A stretch of DNA of 64,000 nucleotides. Source: Lepiota brunneoincarnata (lineage: Eukaryota; Basidiomycota; Agaricomycetes; Agaricales; Agaricaceae). Both the position numbers and the translations under genes were made by a program. The notes beneath the pieces are model-generated. The model saw only the letters and a program-made list of their open reading frames with translations, made no database searches and had not been told where the DNA came from. Of the stretch, positions 60,627-64,000 are shown piece after piece. The stretch's first letter is position 1, and each line of letters starts with the position of its first letter. The stretch spans positions 620,001 through 684,000 of the forward strand of contig JAEBUN010000022.1 in NCBI GenBank assembly GCA_023014365.1. Direction: 5' to 3'.

Positions 60627-63337
60627 CGCTTTTGTTTCAGCTTTTCTGCTCAAAATGCCCTATCTACCTTAAATACGGTTCAGATGTGTAGAATAGGGAG
60701 GAGAAAAAATACGACCCCAAGTCTCGTAAAAAGTGCCATGTGCACTCATTCCTTCACCTTCTTTCAAACATGTCTGGGTCAAAACCCATAACGACCAGCG
60801 GTAGCGGTCGTACCTCGCATCCCCTCTCGAACACACTGCCAATTGCCCTCACTTCAATGAGCAATTCAAAGCTTGCTCTTCCCAATTCGCCACAACCACC
60901 AAGCGGCTCCATACACAACCCTACACTCATCATCCTCAACCATGTGTTCAAATCTCTCCTAGCCCGATCCATGATCCCCGTGGCCCCTTTCATTTACCTC
61001 ACGAACTGACCTCCTGCTTCGCCCATCGCGGTGCTTTGGTATTCGTTTTCCCCATGAGCGGACAGACCACCAGCCTACCTTGACCTTTCTGATGATTGTC
61101 ATGGCTTCCCTACACTATGGTCTCTCCCGATCTCTTGGCTCCCTCATCCCCTTTTCTCAACCTGACCCGATCCATCACATCAATTTTCCCTACCTCTGTG
61201 GCTTGCCCTTCCATCATGTCTTGGATACCAGAAGAGTTGCCAGTGCCAAATCCGCTTCCAATGGAGGCAAGGTTATCCAGTGTCATGTACTGTCGATGGG
61301 AGGTTTGTCAGGCCCTTGGCGGACAACAGGGTAGTTATGGATAATTTGGTCGGATAAGAAGTAAAGTTGTGATGATGTTTTTCATGTTTTGCTTTGTAGG
61401 AAATTTGATGGCGCACTCTATTATTTGAACACGGGGTTCAACAGTTCAGATGACGGGCTCTACACTTTAGTAATCCTGCACAGGCTGTCCGTTAGCTCAT
61501 CGAACATTGTATGGAATACCAGGATCATCACAGAAGCCAATTCTGTAGGTTGGGGTCGTCAATTGGATATCACCACGCAGCGATAATGGACCACGGCATT
61601 AAGATATGGTGTTTCCAGACTCAAAAGAGGTTTAGGATATGATGGGCTATTCTAAGCCTTGAAAATTGTCACGCAGCTGAATTGACAAATGCGGCTAGCT
61701 TTGGCCGGATAGTGGCACACCAGCATCCATGCACAGAACACTTTGATAATCTTTTACTGACAAACAAGAGGCTGTGTATCACTGGGAATGGACAAGATGA
61801 AAAGAATATATTTCTGTCCTAGTGAAACCTGACCTCAGGAGTCAGAACCTCCCAAACAACCAGGCTTGCGTGTATTGTTTGGTTAGCCCTGAGGGTAGGC
61901 CCCTCCACACACAGATCCAAGTAGTTGACCTACCCGCTCTCAATCTCTCCCCCACCTAACTCATTACTTTGTACCACCCACCAAATCCCGATCAGCCCCA
62001 ATGGATTGTTCTACGCATAGTTGGATGACCTCTAAACCCGTCATACCCTACGCTTGTCAAGGCAGGTCTCACTCACTGTTATTCCGACTCCTCATTGAAT
62101 TTGCTTTGTTCTCGGGGCTATAACATAGCTGTCATCAAACGATCGCAATCCCTGAACCAATGAGAGAATGTACGGTGACAGAGTCTGTTGTGCATGTATT
62201 GTGGGATATCACTGTCCATGGGGAATCATCTCACGTGGCATACAAAGGGTCCTGGTGCTCAGGCTTTGAAAACAGGAAGATGTTGTCTTCTGGGTTAATG
62301 AAATACTGCGCCATTGTCCGTAAATACGTTTTTGGGGATTCAACCAAGGGAAACAGCTTGAACACAAAATCTCGATACAGACATCCATTTTCCAGAGAGT
62401 CTACCACAGGCTACTTCTCTCCCTCTCAAACGAATTCCCAGGCTCACTCAACACGGATAACTCAGGCACTTGTAGTCACACCGAGATGTTCCCATGGTCT
62501 GGGGCTTGTGGGAAAATTGATGCCGGAGACACAGCATTGTACAGGAAAAATGGCACCCAAAGACTCAAGCTGTGACTTCCACCTGACATACCGTCTCGCA
62601 AACCTCAGCAACAATTATGACCGCTCACGGATTACCTACTATGCCTGGCTTTAGTGGACCCTTAGCCATTCCACCAGCATCAAACTCCAAGCACATCATC
62701 TCCACTGCCATTAACCTAACCGATACCAGTGGCAAAGATTGCGAAGGAGGTCAGTAAGCTGTTCAAAGATTTACCAGTACAGTGAAGGGGTTTGCGGGAA
62801 TTTTACTTCAAATCATCAGGATCAGAGAGGTGCACAAGCTCGCTGGAAATTGGAGGTCCAGTCTAACAACATAACAGGGACCAGCTGAAAGATACAGAGG
62901 AGAAATTGGGAGAGTATAACCGGTAACGACATCCAATCTCTTGTTGTTCTTTGTGGATTAGCTCATCCACTGCTCAGTCTCCTTGAAAAAAATACTTTGC
63001 ATGCTCACGGCAAAAACCCCAAAAGGCATGCAGGGGAAACTTGATAAGTTGGTGAATCGGAGTTCGAGAATCGAGACTCTGGCCAAGTACGACCAGTCTC
63101 ATTGAGAGCTTCAACACTGAATCTCATTGTATGTTCAGAATTCACATCCATACCGCTGGCTCTCACCCCACCTCGACAGACCGGACTCCTACTCAAGTTC
63201 ATTAATCCACCTCAATCTGCTCAGGCAGCTTCAGGTCCAGCAAGGTACAACAAACCTCGTCCTATCTGTAGCCAACATCCTGATCCTCACCCCCCCTATT
63301 CAGTATTCTCTACAAGCTCATTCCTCATCCAGATGAG
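60627..63337. other. Gene-poor interval with decayed sequence
   Basis: No recognised gene. A 164-codon plus-strand frame at 62160-62654 and several shorter ones lack domains. The stretch from about 63,100 onwards may be the decayed 5' part of the NB-ARC pseudogene that follows. Confidence 0.4.
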
Positions 63338-63830
63338 ATGATCAGGAGAGACAAAGAGAAATACATGGTCATTGGAACATTACTTAGCAATCCATCACTG
63401 CGGGTCACAATCTTGGGGATGGGCGGGATGGGAAAAATGACACTCGTGCTGACTGCTATACATGACCATGCAGTGATTGAGCGATACCCTTCGCAGTACT
63501 TTGTCTACTGCAAAGCAATCACATTGTTATCTGGCTTAATTTGGGAAATGGCCAATGTGCTGCATATCCGGCCTTCTGATTGCAATGAACACTTGATTTA
63601 CACTGTTCTATCCTGGTTCCATGATAGCACCATCCTATGCTTGGATAACTTTGAGACCAGTTTGGGAAGATGAGAAGATCCGACAGGGACATGGAGGGCT
63701 TCTTGTCCCACCTTGATTGTCTACCTGAACTCGCCATTATTATCACCATGCATAGTACCCAGCACCCTTCTGGAGTTGCCTGGTTCAAGCCTGTTACCCC
63801 CACCCTTAAAGGAGCTAAGTGACAGTCTGT
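63338..63830 (+). pseudogene. NB-ARC-type STAND ATPase fragment, multiply frameshifted
   Basis: A plus-strand frame from 63338 reads MVIGTLLSNPSLRVTILGMG, then the P-loop GMGGMGKMTLVL (63416-63451), and STILCLDNFET as a Walker B-like strand. The family reads GGIGKTTL here; the Thr after Lys is Met, removing the Mg-coordinating hydroxyl. After NFET the frame breaks. Continuation appears in two other phases: VWEDEKIRQG (about 63664-63693), then HLDCLPELAIIITM and GVAWFKPVTPTLK (about 63700-63812). At least three single-base shifts are needed. The upstream end lacks a clear start, and the usual C-terminal TPR region is not seen before the window ends. Together these mark a pseudogene of an agaricomycete NB-ARC/TPR protein. 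Confidence 0.7.
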
Positions 63831-64000
63831 TATCAGAAGTCTTATCAGAAGGACAGGTTACTTTTAGTTTATATTCCCATGTCACTATGAAACCATCAGT
63901 AGTGTACATCAGAAGGACTATTCTTAGTATATGCCTTATGTTTTCTTATCTCTGACTCATAGTTACTCTGGTCCAAACTATTATAGTAGGAGTACAGCCA
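63831..64000. other. Window end
   Basis: Possibly further decayed NB-ARC sequence; nothing firm is seen in the last 170 bases. Confidence 0.35.

Noticed and set aside
1..64000. CRISPR arrays, bacterial operons or ribosome binding sites
   Set aside because: None seen; spliceosomal introns and gene content are eukaryotic.

Overview
The window looks like a filamentous basidiomycete (Agaricomycetes) nuclear genome. Genes carry many short introns (about 50-80 nt, GTRNGT...YAG), promoters have CT-rich tracts and TATA boxes, and the recognisable gene set is fungal: SPX phosphate transporter, APSES factor, Ku70, PTPA, Grx3/4 and a P450. Gene models below were spliced by eye from intron consensus and family conservation, so exon edges are inferred.

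Layout. (1) 1-11,960: three tandem units of one NACHT-domain (STAND/NLR-like) gene on the minus strand. The left copy runs off the window. A solo LTR sits in the first spacer, and each copy carries its own small indels. (2) 13,323-16,628: 14-exon SPX + anion-permease phosphate transporter. (3) 16.6-20.9 kb: gene-poor, microsatellite-rich DNA, then an APSES/KilA-N transcription factor on the minus strand (20,924-23,002). (4) 25.2-29.8 kb: a divergent pair, PTPA (minus) and Ku70 (plus), sharing a 125 bp promoter with two MluI cell-cycle boxes. (5) 31.3-33.6 kb: an F-box gene (minus) and a Grx3/4-type monothiol glutaredoxin (plus). (6) 33.6-40.4 kb: mostly noncoding. (7) 40,411-41,019: isochorismatase-fold protein with a clean CRE-TATA promoter. 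(8) 41.7-45.4 kb: long disordered SAM-domain protein with coiled coil and C-terminal membrane segment. (9) 46.5-50.5 kb: a second type of NACHT gene (minus) divergent from an F-box-like/LRR gene (plus). (10) 52.9-53.8 kb: small PLAG-repeat/TPR relic. (11) 54.8-56.9 kb: cytochrome P450 with an in-frame TGA. (12) 57-64 kb: decayed DNA with an LTR, a KH-domain gag-like ORF and a broken NB-ARC ATPase.

Reading it together: the middle (13-45 kb) is a conserved core of housekeeping genes. Both flanks (1-12 kb and 46-64 kb) are accessory and rich in STAND NTPases, retroelement pieces and broken genes. The strongest lead is the tandem NACHT array: near-identical catalytic exons, more diverged spacers, a hypervariable patch, and a different lesion in each copy, which points to birth-and-death evolution with gene conversion in a fungal NLR-type locus. 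Several otherwise sound genes need one base removed from a homopolymer to stay in frame, so assembly error must be excluded before calling those pseudogenes.
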